From the NCBI GenBank assembly GCA_002419585.1, contig DIGJ01000002.1:1-64000 (forward strand): 64,000 nt of DNA, given 5' to 3'. Source of the DNA: Lachnoclostridium sp. UBA5725 (GTDB lineage: Bacteria; Bacillota; Clostridia; Lachnospirales; Lachnospiraceae). The notes below the pieces were generated by a model. That model ran no database searches and was not told where the DNA came from. It saw nothing but the letters and a program-made list of their open reading frames with translations. A program made the translations under genes and the position numbers. Positions 17,932 to 26,195 of the stretch are shown here, piece after piece. Position 1 is the first letter of the stretch, and the number at the start of each line of letters is the position of its first letter.

Positions 17932-18861
17932 ATGAGTAAAATAGCAAAAAAATTAACGGATTTAATAGGTAATACTCCATTGTTAGAACTTACCAACTAC
18001 GAGGAACGAAATGGGTTAGAAGCCGAAATTATTGCAAAGTTGGAATACTTTAATCCACTTGGAAGCGTAAAAGATCGTGTAGCAAATGCTATGATTGAAG
18101 AAGGAATTAGACAAGGTGCGATTAATCAAGATACGGTAATTATTGAACCAACCAGTGGAAATACTGGGATTGGATTAGCATTTGTTGCAGCATCAAAAGG
18201 ACTCAGACTTATCTTAACAATGCCCGATACCATGTCAATCGAGAGAAGAAGAATCGTTGCAGCGCTTGGGGCCGAAGTTGTATTGACTCCTGGAGCAGAA
18301 GGTATGAAAGGTGCCATTGCTAAGGCGAATGCATTAAAAGAAGAATATGGGAATGCTATCATACCACAGCAGTTTGAAAATATAGCAAATCCACAAATCC
18401 ACAAAAAGACAACCGCAGAAGAAATATGGGCAGATACCGATGGCCAGGTTGACATCTTTGTAGCAGGTGTTGGTACCGGTGGAACAATAACAGGTAATGG
18501 AGAAGCATTAAAAGCAAAAAATCCAAATGTTAAAATTGTAGCAGTAGAACCAGCGGATTCACCAGTATTATCAGGTGGAAAACCAGGACCTCATAAGATA
18601 CAAGGAATTGGTGCCGGATTTATTCCAGGAGTTATGAATCTTGATATCGTAGATGAAATTATCCCAGTTGAAAATGAAGCAGCATTCAATACTTCGAAAA
18701 AATTAGCAAAAGACGAAGGACTTTTAGTTGGAATTTCATCCGGTGCAGCAGTATATGCAGCTACCGTTCTTGCAAAAAGACCAGAAAATAAAGGAAAGAA
18801 AATCGTCGTACTATTACCAGATACCGGAGAACGTTATCTTTCAACGCCACTTTTTGAGTAA
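17932..18861 (+). CDS. cysK: Cysteine synthase A (O-acetylserine sulfhydrylase)
   Basis: The PLP enzyme makes cysteine from O-acetylserine and sulfide. In the 309 residues the PLP lysine is Lys47 in NPLGSVKDRV. The substrate loop TSGNTG lies near 75, the phosphate cup GTGGTITG near 180, and the C terminus holds GISSGAAVYAA. A GCGAGGAAA site precedes the ATG. It has its own strong promoter and is monocistronic, followed by the large hairpin element at 18922. Upstream serine supply is represented by serC/serA at 42-44 kb. Confidence 0.96.
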   Translation: MSKIAKKLTDLIGNTPLLELTNYEERNGLEAEIIAKLEYFNPLGSVKDRVANAMIEEGIRQGAINQDTVIIEPTSGNTGIGLAFVAASKGLRLILTMPDTMSIERRRIVAALGAEVVLTPGAEGMKGAIAKANALKEEYGNAIIPQQFENIANPQIHKKTTAEEIWADTDGQVDIFVAGVGTGGTITGNGEALKAKNPNVKIVAVEPADSPVLSGGKPGPHKIQGIGAGFIPGVMNLDIVDEIIPVENEAAFNTSKKLAKDEGLLVGISSGAAVYAATVLAKRPENKGKKIVVLLPDTGERYLSTPLFE

Positions 18862-18921
18862 TTGATAAAAGAGGTTACTAAAAATTAAAAAATAATTTAG
18901 CAAATGTAATTTAATAAATGC

Positions 18922-19119
18922 TATCCCAATTTGCATCTCCGTGCACAAATAGCAGGTGCTCTAACCGAATTTATACGATTATTTTAATAAGACATAATGA
19001 AACTCAAGTGCCAAACCACTTGAGTTTCATTGTTTATGGCTTATTAAAATTGGTAATCGTATTGAGGTTAGAGCACCTGCTATTTGTGCACGGAGATGCA
19101 AATTGAACACAACCTATAT
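18922..19119 (+). repeat. Large conserved hairpin element, copy 1
   Basis: Two 40-base arms (18927-18966 and 19066-19105) are perfect complements. The intervening part also folds, with stems ATACGATTA/TAATCGTAT, an AT-rich stem around AATAAG/CTTATT, an asymmetric internal loop, and an AATGAAACTC hairpin with loop CCAAAC. A homologous copy exists on the other strand at 44621-44817. Homology extends past the stem to TATCCC on the left and GAACACA..CCTATAT on the right. It lies 61 bases downstream of cysK and before the end of convergent thiT. Candidates are a structured 3'UTR RNA, a fold-back mobile repeat or a terminator. Confidence 0.85.
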
Positions 19120-19143
19120 TTTTGCATCTGCCCCTTTTATCCC

Positions 19144-19821
19144 TTATTCCAACGAAAGTTTTTTGATGTAATTTAGCCCATTGGTTAACGGTTTTATACA
19201 GATCAGTAAAAGAATTGTTACAGCTGCTTCGGTAAAGATATAAGCTCCATTGTAAGCAAGAGAATAAGGAAGTGCTGCCCAGCCATCCCAAGCATACTCG
19301 CCAAAGAAAAGCCATCCAGATAGTACAGCAAAGAAGAATCTTGCGAAAACACCTACAAGATAGCCTTTCACAAGACCAAATTTGGATTTCCAGAAAAATC
19401 CGGATAGACCTAACGCACCAAAAGCAAGTGGGTAGTCTACTATCACCTGTATTGGGAAATAAATGTAAGGTTTGATTACAAGCTGCAAAATACCATATGC
19501 AAGACCGGTACAAAGTCCGGCACTTGGACCATACAAATAACCAATGAAACAGATGAAAAACATACTAAACAGTGTTACAGAACCTCCAAATGGGAAACTG
19601 TAAATTGGAAACATGGATGTTATCATGGCAAGCGCAACGGATACGGCACAAAATACCAATTGCTTGGTATCGAATTTCTTTTGTTTGGCGTGATCCATTG
19701 ATTTTTTTGATAACACAACGGCAGCAATAATGAAAAGAGCAATCAACAAAATAAAGGAAATGTAGCCAATTGTTGTAAAGCCTAATTCTTCATTTACCGT
19801 TTTAAATAATAATTCTTTCAT
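19144..19821 (-). CDS. thiT: Thiamine transporter ThiT (ECF S component)
   Basis: The 225-residue protein has about six hydrophobic segments. It has the ThiT-like middle with FPIYSFPFGGSVTLFSMFFICFIGYLYG, the GLAYGILQLV segment and a cytosolic insertion. ThiT binds thiamine in the membrane and works with a shared ECF transporter module encoded elsewhere. A TPP riboswitch directly upstream supports the substrate. AGGAGG lies 9 bases before the ATG and can pair with the preceding CTCCTC. It is monocistronic on the minus strand. Confidence 0.9.
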   Translation of the reverse strand: MKELLFKTVNEELGFTTIGYISFILLIALFIIAAVVLSKKSMDHAKQKKFDTKQLVFCAVSVALAMITSMFPIYSFPFGGSVTLFSMFFICFIGYLYGPSAGLCTGLAYGILQLVIKPYIYFPIQVIVDYPLAFGALGLSGFFWKSKFGLVKGYLVGVFARFFFAVLSGWLFFGEYAWDGWAALPYSLAYNGAYIFTEAAVTILLLICIKPLTNGLNYIKKLSLE

Positions 19822-19851
19822 AAAAAAAATCCTCCTTGTATATGCGCAAAG

Positions 19852-19947
19852 AGGAGCCAGATCGGTTGCTTCCTTACGCCGGTATTATCCGGTTCAAGTG
19901 ATAAGGGTCGACAATTTTTTGTCTCTCAGCCGTAGGCACCCCTAGCG
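19852..19947 (-). promoter_or_regulatory. TPP riboswitch
   Basis: Read on the minus strand, the aptamer shows the conserved core elements GGGGTGCC, GGCTGAGA, then ACCC, TGAACCGGATAATACCGG and CGTAAGGAAGC. The expression platform CTCCTC...GAGGA around the thiT ribosome site suggests translational sequestration of AGGAGG when TPP is bound. This is the standard THI-element arrangement for a thiamine importer. Confidence 0.95.
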
Positions 19948-20124
19948 AAATATTATTTAATACACATACACTATAACGATTCCATGATTAAAAGTCAAGT
20001 TCCGATTAAAATAATTAAAAAATAGGTCAGATGTGTTTGTATTATATGCGTTTAAATGATATAATAACTTAGTTTGTGAGGGGACGCAACGCATCGTTTG
20101 GGAGTAATAGGAGTACATATTAGA

Positions 20125-22908
20125 ATGTTACAAAATGAAAAAGATAACATGGAAATCGAAAAGCTCAAGCAAGAGCTTTTTAAAGAACGCGAGAAGTTTA
20201 GTCTCTTTCTGTCGTTAAATACAAACTGTTTTTTTGAATATGACGAAGAATCAAAATCTATTTTTTTTGCACAAAATGATAACTTTTCCAAATTGGATGG
20301 ACTAGTAATTGAATTGCAAAAAGAAAATTTTATAAAAAAAACAGGGATTTTTTATGCAGACTATGATCAGTTTGTTTCCTTAATTATGAGCCAAAAAGAG
20401 CAAGAAAAAGAAATTCGGTTTCTTTCAAAAGAGGGCGACTTTATTTGGTGTAGCGTAAAAACGGCTGTGATTGATCAACTTGATGGAACCAAACAGGTAA
20501 TAGGGTGTATCAATGATGATGATGATAATCATAAAAAATTAGAATGGTTAAAAGAACAAAGTCAGTTAGATGCATTAACCAAATTTTTTAATAAGCAGTA
20601 TCTAAAGGAATATACGGATTTATTCTTACGCACAGAGAACCAACCGCAAACAGGTAGTTTGTTTTTGATTGATATTGATAATTTTAAACGAATCAATAAT
20701 AATATGGGTCGTTTATTTAGTGATACAGTTTTATGCAATATTGCAGAAGGAATCCGTCGCACAATGCCAGCTGATTCTATTTTTGGAAGAATTGTAGATG
20801 ATAAAATTGCAGTGTTTGTTAAAAATATGTACGAGCAAGTCGAAATTGATTCATTAATTAAACAGATGAATTTTATGTTGGATGAAATTTATGTCGGAGG
20901 TAATGGTAACGACAGAATCACTTGCTGCATTGGGGTATCAAGATACCCCAAAGATGGAATTGACTATGATACCTTGTTTAAAATGGCGGATGCTAGCCTA
21001 TTCTGTGCGAAAGCACAAGGAACTTCTAATGTTATATTGTTTGATGCTGATTTTATAAAAGAGTTTCCGATTCGAGTAACAGAAGATGCAAAGACAAAAG
21101 TAATAAAAGAAGACCGGAAAAAGAAACATAGCAGCGACTTTTCTGAAAAGATAGCAATCTATGCACAGGATCTGATGTCAACGACAAAGGATATTTTTAG
21201 TGCCATTCACCTGCTTCTTGAAAAACTTGCAAAAGAATACAATGCAACGAGCGTAGAAATATATGAAAAAGCAAAAGGTAAGAAGGTGCTGACTTTAACC
21301 TATGGTTATAATGATGTGAACCATAGGCTGGAAAATGTAAGGAAGGAACTGGATTATACTATTTTTGTTCAAAGTGATAATTATTTTGATGTAAATGGAC
21401 TTCGCTTTATGACCGTGAATCATGGATCAATACTTCAATGTGCTTTTTATGAAGATGGCATTTTTAAAGGAATGATTTGTATCGTTGATACAACAAGGGA
21501 AGACAGGGAATGGTCACAGGACGAGAAAGATGCTATCATCGCAGTAACAAGGATATTGTCCTTTCACATTTTAAGGCTTAAAGTAACAGAAAAAATTCAG
21601 GAACAGATTGAACATATGAAAAATTATGATGCGCTGACTGGAATGCCAACACTTCATAAGTTTAAGCGGGAAGCTATTGCCTTACTTAAAAAGCAAGAGA
21701 ATCCGTATGCGGTAGTGTATAGCGATATTGGCAATTTTAAATATATCAATGATGTGTATGGATATCAATTCGGTGACCGTATTCTTTATGACTTTGCTTT
21801 AGAGATTACAAAGCAATTTCCGAAAGAATCTGTTTTTGGAAGGATATCTGCAGATAATTATGTAATACTTGTTCCGTATGAGGAACGAAAAGAAATTGAG
21901 CAAATGGTGTTATCTTTGAGTGAGAACTTTCATGATTCCCAAAAGGAGAGACATGTTGCTACGAATATGGTAATTGTATCTGGGGTATATTTTCTAAAAC
22001 CAGGTGAAATTGATATCAGTACAGCGATTGACAATGCAAATGTTGCACGTAAAAGTGCGAAGCTAAGTTCATTTTCAACTTGTAAATTCTACAATGATGA
22101 AATGGAAGAGAAAATCCGCAAAGAACGAGAAATCTCTGGTGTGATGGAAGAAGCACTTAAAAATGCAGAATTTATAGTATATCTGCAACCCAAAGTAGCT
22201 TTGGAAAAGGAAACATTAGCGGGAGCAGAAGCCCTTGTTCGGTGGAAGAAGCCAAATGGAGAGATCATTCCACCGGATGAATTCATTCCTTTATTCGAGA
22301 AGAATGGTTTTATTTTACAACTTGATTTTTATGTGTATGAAGAAGTTTGTAAAATCATTCAAAGCTGGAGGAAACAAAAGCTCAACGTAATCCCAATTTC
22401 GGTAAATGTTTCACGCATTCATCTAAACGATGAAAATTTTGTTAGACATCTGAAAACACTCGTGGACAAATACTCTATTCCTCCAAAATATATCGAACTT
22501 GAATTGACGGAGAGTGTATTTGTTAGTGATACACAAAATACAATCAATGTGATGAAGGAATTAAGAGATATTGGATTCAGTGTATCGATTGATGATTTTG
22601 GAGCAGGATATTCTTCTTTGACGATATTGAAGGATATGGCTACCGATGTACTCAAGCTAGACAAAGAATTTTTCCGACACCCAGAAATGAAAAAGCAGGA
22701 GCAGATTATTGTATCGAGTATTATTAATATGGCAAAGCAGCTTGATATGAAGGTTATTTCAGAGGGAATTGAAACGGAAACACAAACTAAATTTTTAAAA
22801 GATATATCCTGCGACATGGTACAAGGATACTATTATGCAAAACCAATGCCAGTAGAGAAATTTGAACAGTTTATGTTAGATTCTCAAAATATTCTTGCAA
22901 AGGAATAG
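20125..22908 (+). CDS. Dual-GGDEF / EAL protein, predicted c-di-GMP phosphodiesterase
   Basis: The 927-residue protein has an N-terminal coiled start and a PAS-like region (to about 150). A first GGDEF-like domain follows near 155-310, in which the signature reads IVDDK. A GAF-like region lies around 340-490, then a second GGDEF-like domain near 500-650 whose signature reads ISADN. The C-terminal EAL domain spans about 680-915. Both GGDEF sites lack GGDEF residues and should be inactive. The EAL domain keeps the catalytic set: EALVRW, SVNVSR, ELTES, IDDFGAG, LKLDKEF, SEGIET and QGYYYAKPM. It is probably an active phosphodiesterase. The ATG at 20125 has AGGAG 11 bases before it. Confidence 0.85.
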   Translation: MLQNEKDNMEIEKLKQELFKEREKFSLFLSLNTNCFFEYDEESKSIFFAQNDNFSKLDGLVIELQKENFIKKTGIFYADYDQFVSLIMSQKEQEKEIRFLSKEGDFIWCSVKTAVIDQLDGTKQVIGCINDDDDNHKKLEWLKEQSQLDALTKFFNKQYLKEYTDLFLRTENQPQTGSLFLIDIDNFKRINNNMGRLFSDTVLCNIAEGIRRTMPADSIFGRIVDDKIAVFVKNMYEQVEIDSLIKQMNFMLDEIYVGGNGNDRITCCIGVSRYPKDGIDYDTLFKMADASLFCAKAQGTSNVILFDADFIKEFPIRVTEDAKTKVIKEDRKKKHSSDFSEKIAIYAQDLMSTTKDIFSAIHLLLEKLAKEYNATSVEIYEKAKGKKVLTLTYGYNDVNHRLENVRKELDYTIFVQSDNYFDVNGLRFMTVNHGSILQCAFYEDGIFKGMICIVDTTREDREWSQDEKDAIIAVTRILSFHILRLKVTEKIQEQIEHMKNYDALTGMPTLHKFKREAIALLKKQENPYAVVYSDIGNFKYINDVYGYQFGDRILYDFALEITKQFPKESVFGRISADNYVILVPYEERKEIEQMVLSLSENFHDSQKERHVATNMVIVSGVYFLKPGEIDISTAIDNANVARKSAKLSSFSTCKFYNDEMEEKIRKEREISGVMEEALKNAEFIVYLQPKVALEKETLAGAEALVRWKKPNGEIIPPDEFIPLFEKNGFILQLDFYVYEEVCKIIQSWRKQKLNVIPISVNVSRIHLNDENFVRHLKTLVDKYSIPPKYIELELTESVFVSDTQNTINVMKELRDIGFSVSIDDFGAGYSSLTILKDMATDVLKLDKEFFRHPEMKKQEQIIVSSIINMAKQLDMKVISEGIETETQTKFLKDISCDMVQGYYYAKPMPVEKFEQFMLDSQNILAKE

Positions 22909-22943
22909 ATTATTTGTTATAATATTTTAGTCTCTAGGACAAT

Positions 22944-23027
22944 GCGGGAGTGCTGGAATTGGCAGACAGGCATGATTCAGGTTCATGTGCTCGTTTAGGC
23001 GTGTGGGTTCAAGTCCCATTTCCCGCA
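22944..23027 (+). tRNA. tRNA-Leu (anticodon CAG)
   Basis: The 84-base sequence has a paired 7-bp acceptor stem (GCGGGAG with TTCCCGC), a long variable arm typical of leucine tRNA, and the TGGGTTCAAGTCCCA T-arm. The anticodon stem CATGA/TCATG encloses the loop TTCAGGT, giving CAG, which reads CUG. CCA is not encoded. A terminator follows directly. Confidence 0.93.
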
Positions 23028-23036
23028 GTCATACGA

Positions 23037-23074
23037 AAAGCTATATGCAGATTTTTCTGCATATGGCTTTTTTT
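23037..23074 (+). terminator. Terminator after tRNA-Leu
   Basis: AAAGCTATATGCAG pairs with CTGCATATGGCTTT (one wobble) around a 6-base loop and is followed by a T-run. It lies 10 bases after the tRNA. Confidence 0.88.
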
Positions 23075-23184
23075 CATGAATCTGATAAAGATATTATGTT
23101 TGAACCTGTTTTAATTTAGATAAAAATTGCGAAAATTATAAAAATGAGGCATAATATAACTAATAATTTATAGTGGAGGTATCT

Positions 23185-23391
23185 ATGGAAGAAAAGAAAT
23201 TTAAAGAACTTTATTTAAGTGGTGAAATTGAATTTGAAGATATTGATATTTATAGTGAGCGCTGGGGAATGAGCGACAATATGAGTACGCTACGGGAATA
23301 TCTTGGGCTAAATGAAGAAGAGGAAGATGCTTGGATCAGTATCGGAGAAGATGAACTAAGACATTTACTTGACGAACAAAAAGCGCAGTAG
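23185..23391 (+). CDS. Small acidic protein upstream of the subtilase
   Basis: This 68-residue protein is strongly acidic and I do not recognise a family. It ends in a stretch around EDAWISIGEDELRHLLDE. A clear GGAGG lies 5 bases before the ATG at 23185; an upstream in-frame GTG overlaps that site and is not used. The subtilase-like gene begins 52 bases after the stop, so they may be co-transcribed. A propeptide-like or inhibitory partner of the protease is possible but unsupported beyond position and charge. Confidence 0.6.
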   Translation: MEEKKFKELYLSGEIEFEDIDIYSERWGMSDNMSTLREYLGLNEEEEDAWISIGEDELRHLLDEQKAQ

Positions 23392-23443
23392 TAACCTTCG
23401 ATTCTTTCTTTTCATATATTGAAAATAAAAACATCGGAGCATT

Positions 23444-24361
23444 ATGGAACGGGTGAATCGAGTCATACACACTTCATGGGCACATGAACGGGGAATTTAT
23501 GGCAATGGAATTGGCGTTGCTGTAATTGATACAGGAATTGTTAATCACCCTGACTTTGTATATAGAAGGAATCGAATTGTTGCTTTTAAAGATGTAGTCA
23601 ATGGAAAAGTAGGGATTTATGATGATAATGGTCATGGCTCTCACGTCTGTGGATGTTTAGGCGGAGATGGGTGGGAGTCGTCGGGGCGTTATTCGGGAAT
23701 TGCGCCTAACTGCAATATTATTGTAATCAAGGCTTTAAATTATAAAGGAAATGGAAACATTGAGGAAGTCTTGCAAGGATTGTCATGGATTCGGAAAAAC
23801 AAAGAAAAATATAATATTCGAATCCTTAATATATCCGTTGGAAGTTCGGCTAGAAAAGATCTTGACGAAGACTCTGCATTTGTAAGAGGCGTTGAGAGAA
23901 TGTGGGAAGAAGGAATCGTAGTAATTGCAGCAGCTGGGAATAACGGACCACAAGGAAAGACAATAGGAGCTCCGGGAAATAGTCGTAAAATTATTACAGT
24001 GGGAGCTTCAGATGATAGTGATTATGTAGACTTTGGTGGAGGGAAAATCAATAATTATTCCAGCCGTGGTCCTACCGGAGCCTGTATTATGAAACCGGAT
24101 ATCGTTGCACCAGGAAGCAATATTCTTAGCTGTAATTACCATTTTGCGCAAGGAAGGTCAAAAACCATGTATGCAATCAAAAGTGGTACTTCTATGGCAA
24201 CTCCAATTGTTTCTGGTGCAATTGCTTTATTATTACAAAAATATCCGGATATGACTCCTCGTGAAGTAAAAATTCGCCTTAAGAATCGAGCAGTGGACAA
24301 TGGAATGGAACGAGTACATCAAGGATGGGGACTGCTTGATGTTGAAAAGCTTCTTAGCTGA
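23444..24361 (+). CDS. Intracellular subtilisin-like serine protease (S8)
   Basis: The 305-residue protease has the complete triad in family motifs: Asp29 in VIDTGIVNHPDF, His64 in NGHGSHVCG and Ser250 in SGTSMATP. An oxyanion Asn lies near 165 (AAAGNNGP). It has neither a signal peptide nor a long propeptide, so it should stay in the cytosol like the Isp-type subtilases. The start ATG has a weak CGGAGC site 5 bases upstream. The acidic 68-residue gene precedes it. The opposing small gene ends only 2 bases after its stop. Confidence 0.93.
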   Translation: MERVNRVIHTSWAHERGIYGNGIGVAVIDTGIVNHPDFVYRRNRIVAFKDVVNGKVGIYDDNGHGSHVCGCLGGDGWESSGRYSGIAPNCNIIVIKALNYKGNGNIEEVLQGLSWIRKNKEKYNIRILNISVGSSARKDLDEDSAFVRGVERMWEEGIVVIAAAGNNGPQGKTIGAPGNSRKIITVGASDDSDYVDFGGGKINNYSSRGPTGACIMKPDIVAPGSNILSCNYHFAQGRSKTMYAIKSGTSMATPIVSGAIALLLQKYPDMTPREVKIRLKNRAVDNGMERVHQGWGLLDVEKLLS

Positions 24362-24362
24362 T

Positions 24363-24548
24363 TTATTCCATGCGTTCTGGTTTGATCGCTGCATTTATTT
24401 GTACAGGAGAGAATTTGCAAAGGTTTTTATAGCTGTCTAGTTCATCTTCTGAAAGAACCGCAGAGGGTATCAATCCAGTACAATCGTTGCATGATGCAGA
24501 TTCTAGATAATCTGCATCGCTATCAATGTTATATTTATCATTTTTCAT
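24363..24548 (-). CDS. Small Cys-pair protein of unknown function
   Basis: The 61-residue product has a strong AAGGAGG ribosome site 8 bases before its ATG. It is acidic in the first half and contains the short motif SCNDCTGLIPSA, where two cysteines are separated by two residues. A third cysteine follows near 44. I do not recognise the family. It lies tail to tail with the subtilase and is separated from the beta-glucosidase gene by two hairpins, so it is probably its own transcript. Confidence 0.6.
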   Translation of the reverse strand: MKNDKYNIDSDADYLESASCNDCTGLIPSAVLSEDELDSYKNLCKFSPVQINAAIKPERME

Positions 24549-24623
24549 AACAACAACCTCCTTTTTGATAGTATGTTCCTAACAGATTCAAATATTCAAA
24601 AGATAGATTAGGAATCCATTGGA

Positions 24624-24650
24624 TAAAAAAAGAAGCTTCGTATGAAGCTC
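24624..24650 (-). terminator. Small terminator in the 24.55-24.82 kb gap
   Basis: On the minus strand AGCTTC pairs with GAAGCT across a 4-base loop, followed by TTCTTTTTTT. It would end transcripts coming from the beta-glucosidase side. The 275-base gap otherwise holds a second hairpin at 24778 and only a 23-residue plus-strand ORF (24672-24743). Confidence 0.55.
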
Positions 24651-24671
24651 CTTTTAAGAGAGAGGGTAATA

Positions 24672-24743
24672 ATGAAAAAGCATCTATGTAAAAAAGTCTT
24701 ATTGGCTTTTGATAAATATAGTATATCGCTAGACTGTGACTAA
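24672..24743 (+). CDS. Possible 23-residue small ORF
   Basis: An ATG preceded by GAGAGAGGG opens a 23-residue ORF with basic N terminus (MKKHLCKKVLL) and ends SLDCD. A strong terminator lies 35 bases after its stop on the same strand. I cannot show it is translated; a small RNA is an alternative explanation for the terminator. Confidence 0.25.
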   Translation: MKKHLCKKVLLAFDKYSISLDCD

Positions 24744-24777
24744 AGTGTGATGTAATTATTAAAAATATGTGAAACAA

Positions 24778-24821
24778 GGCTGACGCAAAATGAAAAATCA
24801 ATTTTACGTCAGCCTCTTTTT
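24778..24821. terminator. Terminator between small gene and bglA
   Basis: GGCTGACG pairs exactly with CGTCAGCC; AAAAT/ATTTT extends the stem. A T-run follows on the plus strand and a weaker T-rich tract on the minus strand. It can serve as the terminator of the cellobiose phosphorylase/glucosidase operon and of plus-strand transcription. Confidence 0.75.
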
Positions 24822-24823
24822 GT

Positions 24824-26170
24824 TTAAATTGCATTATCTTTAATCACGTTAGAATACCAATGGCCAGAGTCTTTGATAAGACGACTTTGATCACGAAAAT
24901 CTACATATATAATGCCGAAACGATCATCATACCCATTATGCCATTCAAAATTATCGGTTAATGACCAATGGAAGTAACCAAGTATCTTAGCATCAGAACT
25001 TGCAGCATCACAAAGTTCCGTTAGATAGCGATCTAAAAAATCGATACGGTCTAAATCGTGAACGCTTCCATCTAAAAATACCTTATCATTGCAAGAGAGT
25101 CCATTTTCACTTACGATGAGTGGAAGATGATAACGCTCGTATAAAAAACGCATACCCCAGTTCATTACGCCAGGTGTAATCGGCCATTTGAGTGCAGTTC
25201 TTGGAAAACCATCATACTTTGGAATAAAATGTCCGGGAAATGTTGCGCTGACCTCGTGGCCGTTATAAACATTGACCGCATAAAAATCAATTGGTTGTGA
25301 CATTTGTTCCAAATCTCCATCTTCTATAAAAGGATACGGACCTTCTCCAAATAAATGAGAAACATCCGGGTATTTGCCCAGTATTATCCCGTCGCTAAAC
25401 AAAGAATGTGAAAATCTCCAGTTTTCTTCAGTAATGGCAAAGGATAGCTGTCTTGCACAGTTGATGTCCGCCTCTGTTTGTGTTTGTGGAAAACAAAGAT
25501 TTCCAGTAGAGGCGAAACCAATTTTGATTGGCTGCTTAGCTACCGCACGCATTGCTTTAACCGCATTGCCGTGTGCTAGGGCAAGGTGATGGAAGACTTT
25601 CAACACCTCGATATCTGGAAGTGTTTTTCCTGGAGCGTGGATTCCGTTTCCATAGCCTAAAGAAGCAATACACTGTGGTTCATTAATTGTAAAGAAATAA
25701 GTAACACGATCAGAAAAATGCTTCGTAACAAATGCAGCATAATCCGCAAATGCAGAAATGATTTCGCGATTAGTCCAACCACCCTTATCTTCTAAGGGCT
25801 GCGGTAAATCCCAATGATAAAGGGTTACATACGGAATTATTCCATACATTAGCAACTCGTCGATCAGATTATCGTAAAATTGTAATCCCTTCTCATTTAA
25901 CATGTTATCTCCGTTTGGAAAGATACGAGGCCAGGATATCGAGAAACGATAACAGGGTATGCCTAATTCTTTTAAGAGAGCTACATCTTTTTTATAATCG
26001 TAATAGTGATTGCAGGCGATATTTCCATTTTGCTCATGAATAACCTTGCCTTTGGTGTGGCTGAAGGTGTCCCAAATGGAAGGACCCTTACCGTCTGCAT
26101 CAAAACCTCCTTCAATTTGATAAGAAGAAGAAGCGGCGCCCCAGATGAAATCGTTTGGAAAATTTTTCAT
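24824..26170 (-). CDS. bglA: GH1 beta-glucosidase
   Basis: The 448-residue enzyme is a family 1 glycosidase. The acid/base Glu164 lies in TINEPQC and the nucleophile Glu355 in VSENGLS. The N-terminal FIWGAASSSYQIEGGFDADGKGPSIWD signature is intact. No signal peptide is present, so it acts on imported cellobiose or cellodextrins in the cytosol. It starts 25 bases after the cellobiose phosphorylase gene, so the two form an operon for phosphorolytic and hydrolytic cleavage. The ribosome site before the ATG is weak. Confidence 0.94.
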   Translation of the reverse strand: MKNFPNDFIWGAASSSYQIEGGFDADGKGPSIWDTFSHTKGKVIHEQNGNIACNHYYDYKKDVALLKELGIPCYRFSISWPRIFPNGDNMLNEKGLQFYDNLIDELLMYGIIPYVTLYHWDLPQPLEDKGGWTNREIISAFADYAAFVTKHFSDRVTYFFTINEPQCIASLGYGNGIHAPGKTLPDIEVLKVFHHLALAHGNAVKAMRAVAKQPIKIGFASTGNLCFPQTQTEADINCARQLSFAITEENWRFSHSLFSDGIILGKYPDVSHLFGEGPYPFIEDGDLEQMSQPIDFYAVNVYNGHEVSATFPGHFIPKYDGFPRTALKWPITPGVMNWGMRFLYERYHLPLIVSENGLSCNDKVFLDGSVHDLDRIDFLDRYLTELCDAASSDAKILGYFHWSLTDNFEWHNGYDDRFGIIYVDFRDQSRLIKDSGHWYSNVIKDNAI

Positions 26171-26195
26171 AAACCATATACCTACTTTCTCTTAT

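Noticed and set aside
24538..24834. 98-residue minus-strand ORF overlapping the bglA 3' region
   Set aside because: It runs through two hairpins and has no ribosome site. Its composition (many Phe, Ile, His, Ser) is that of AT-rich noncoding DNA.
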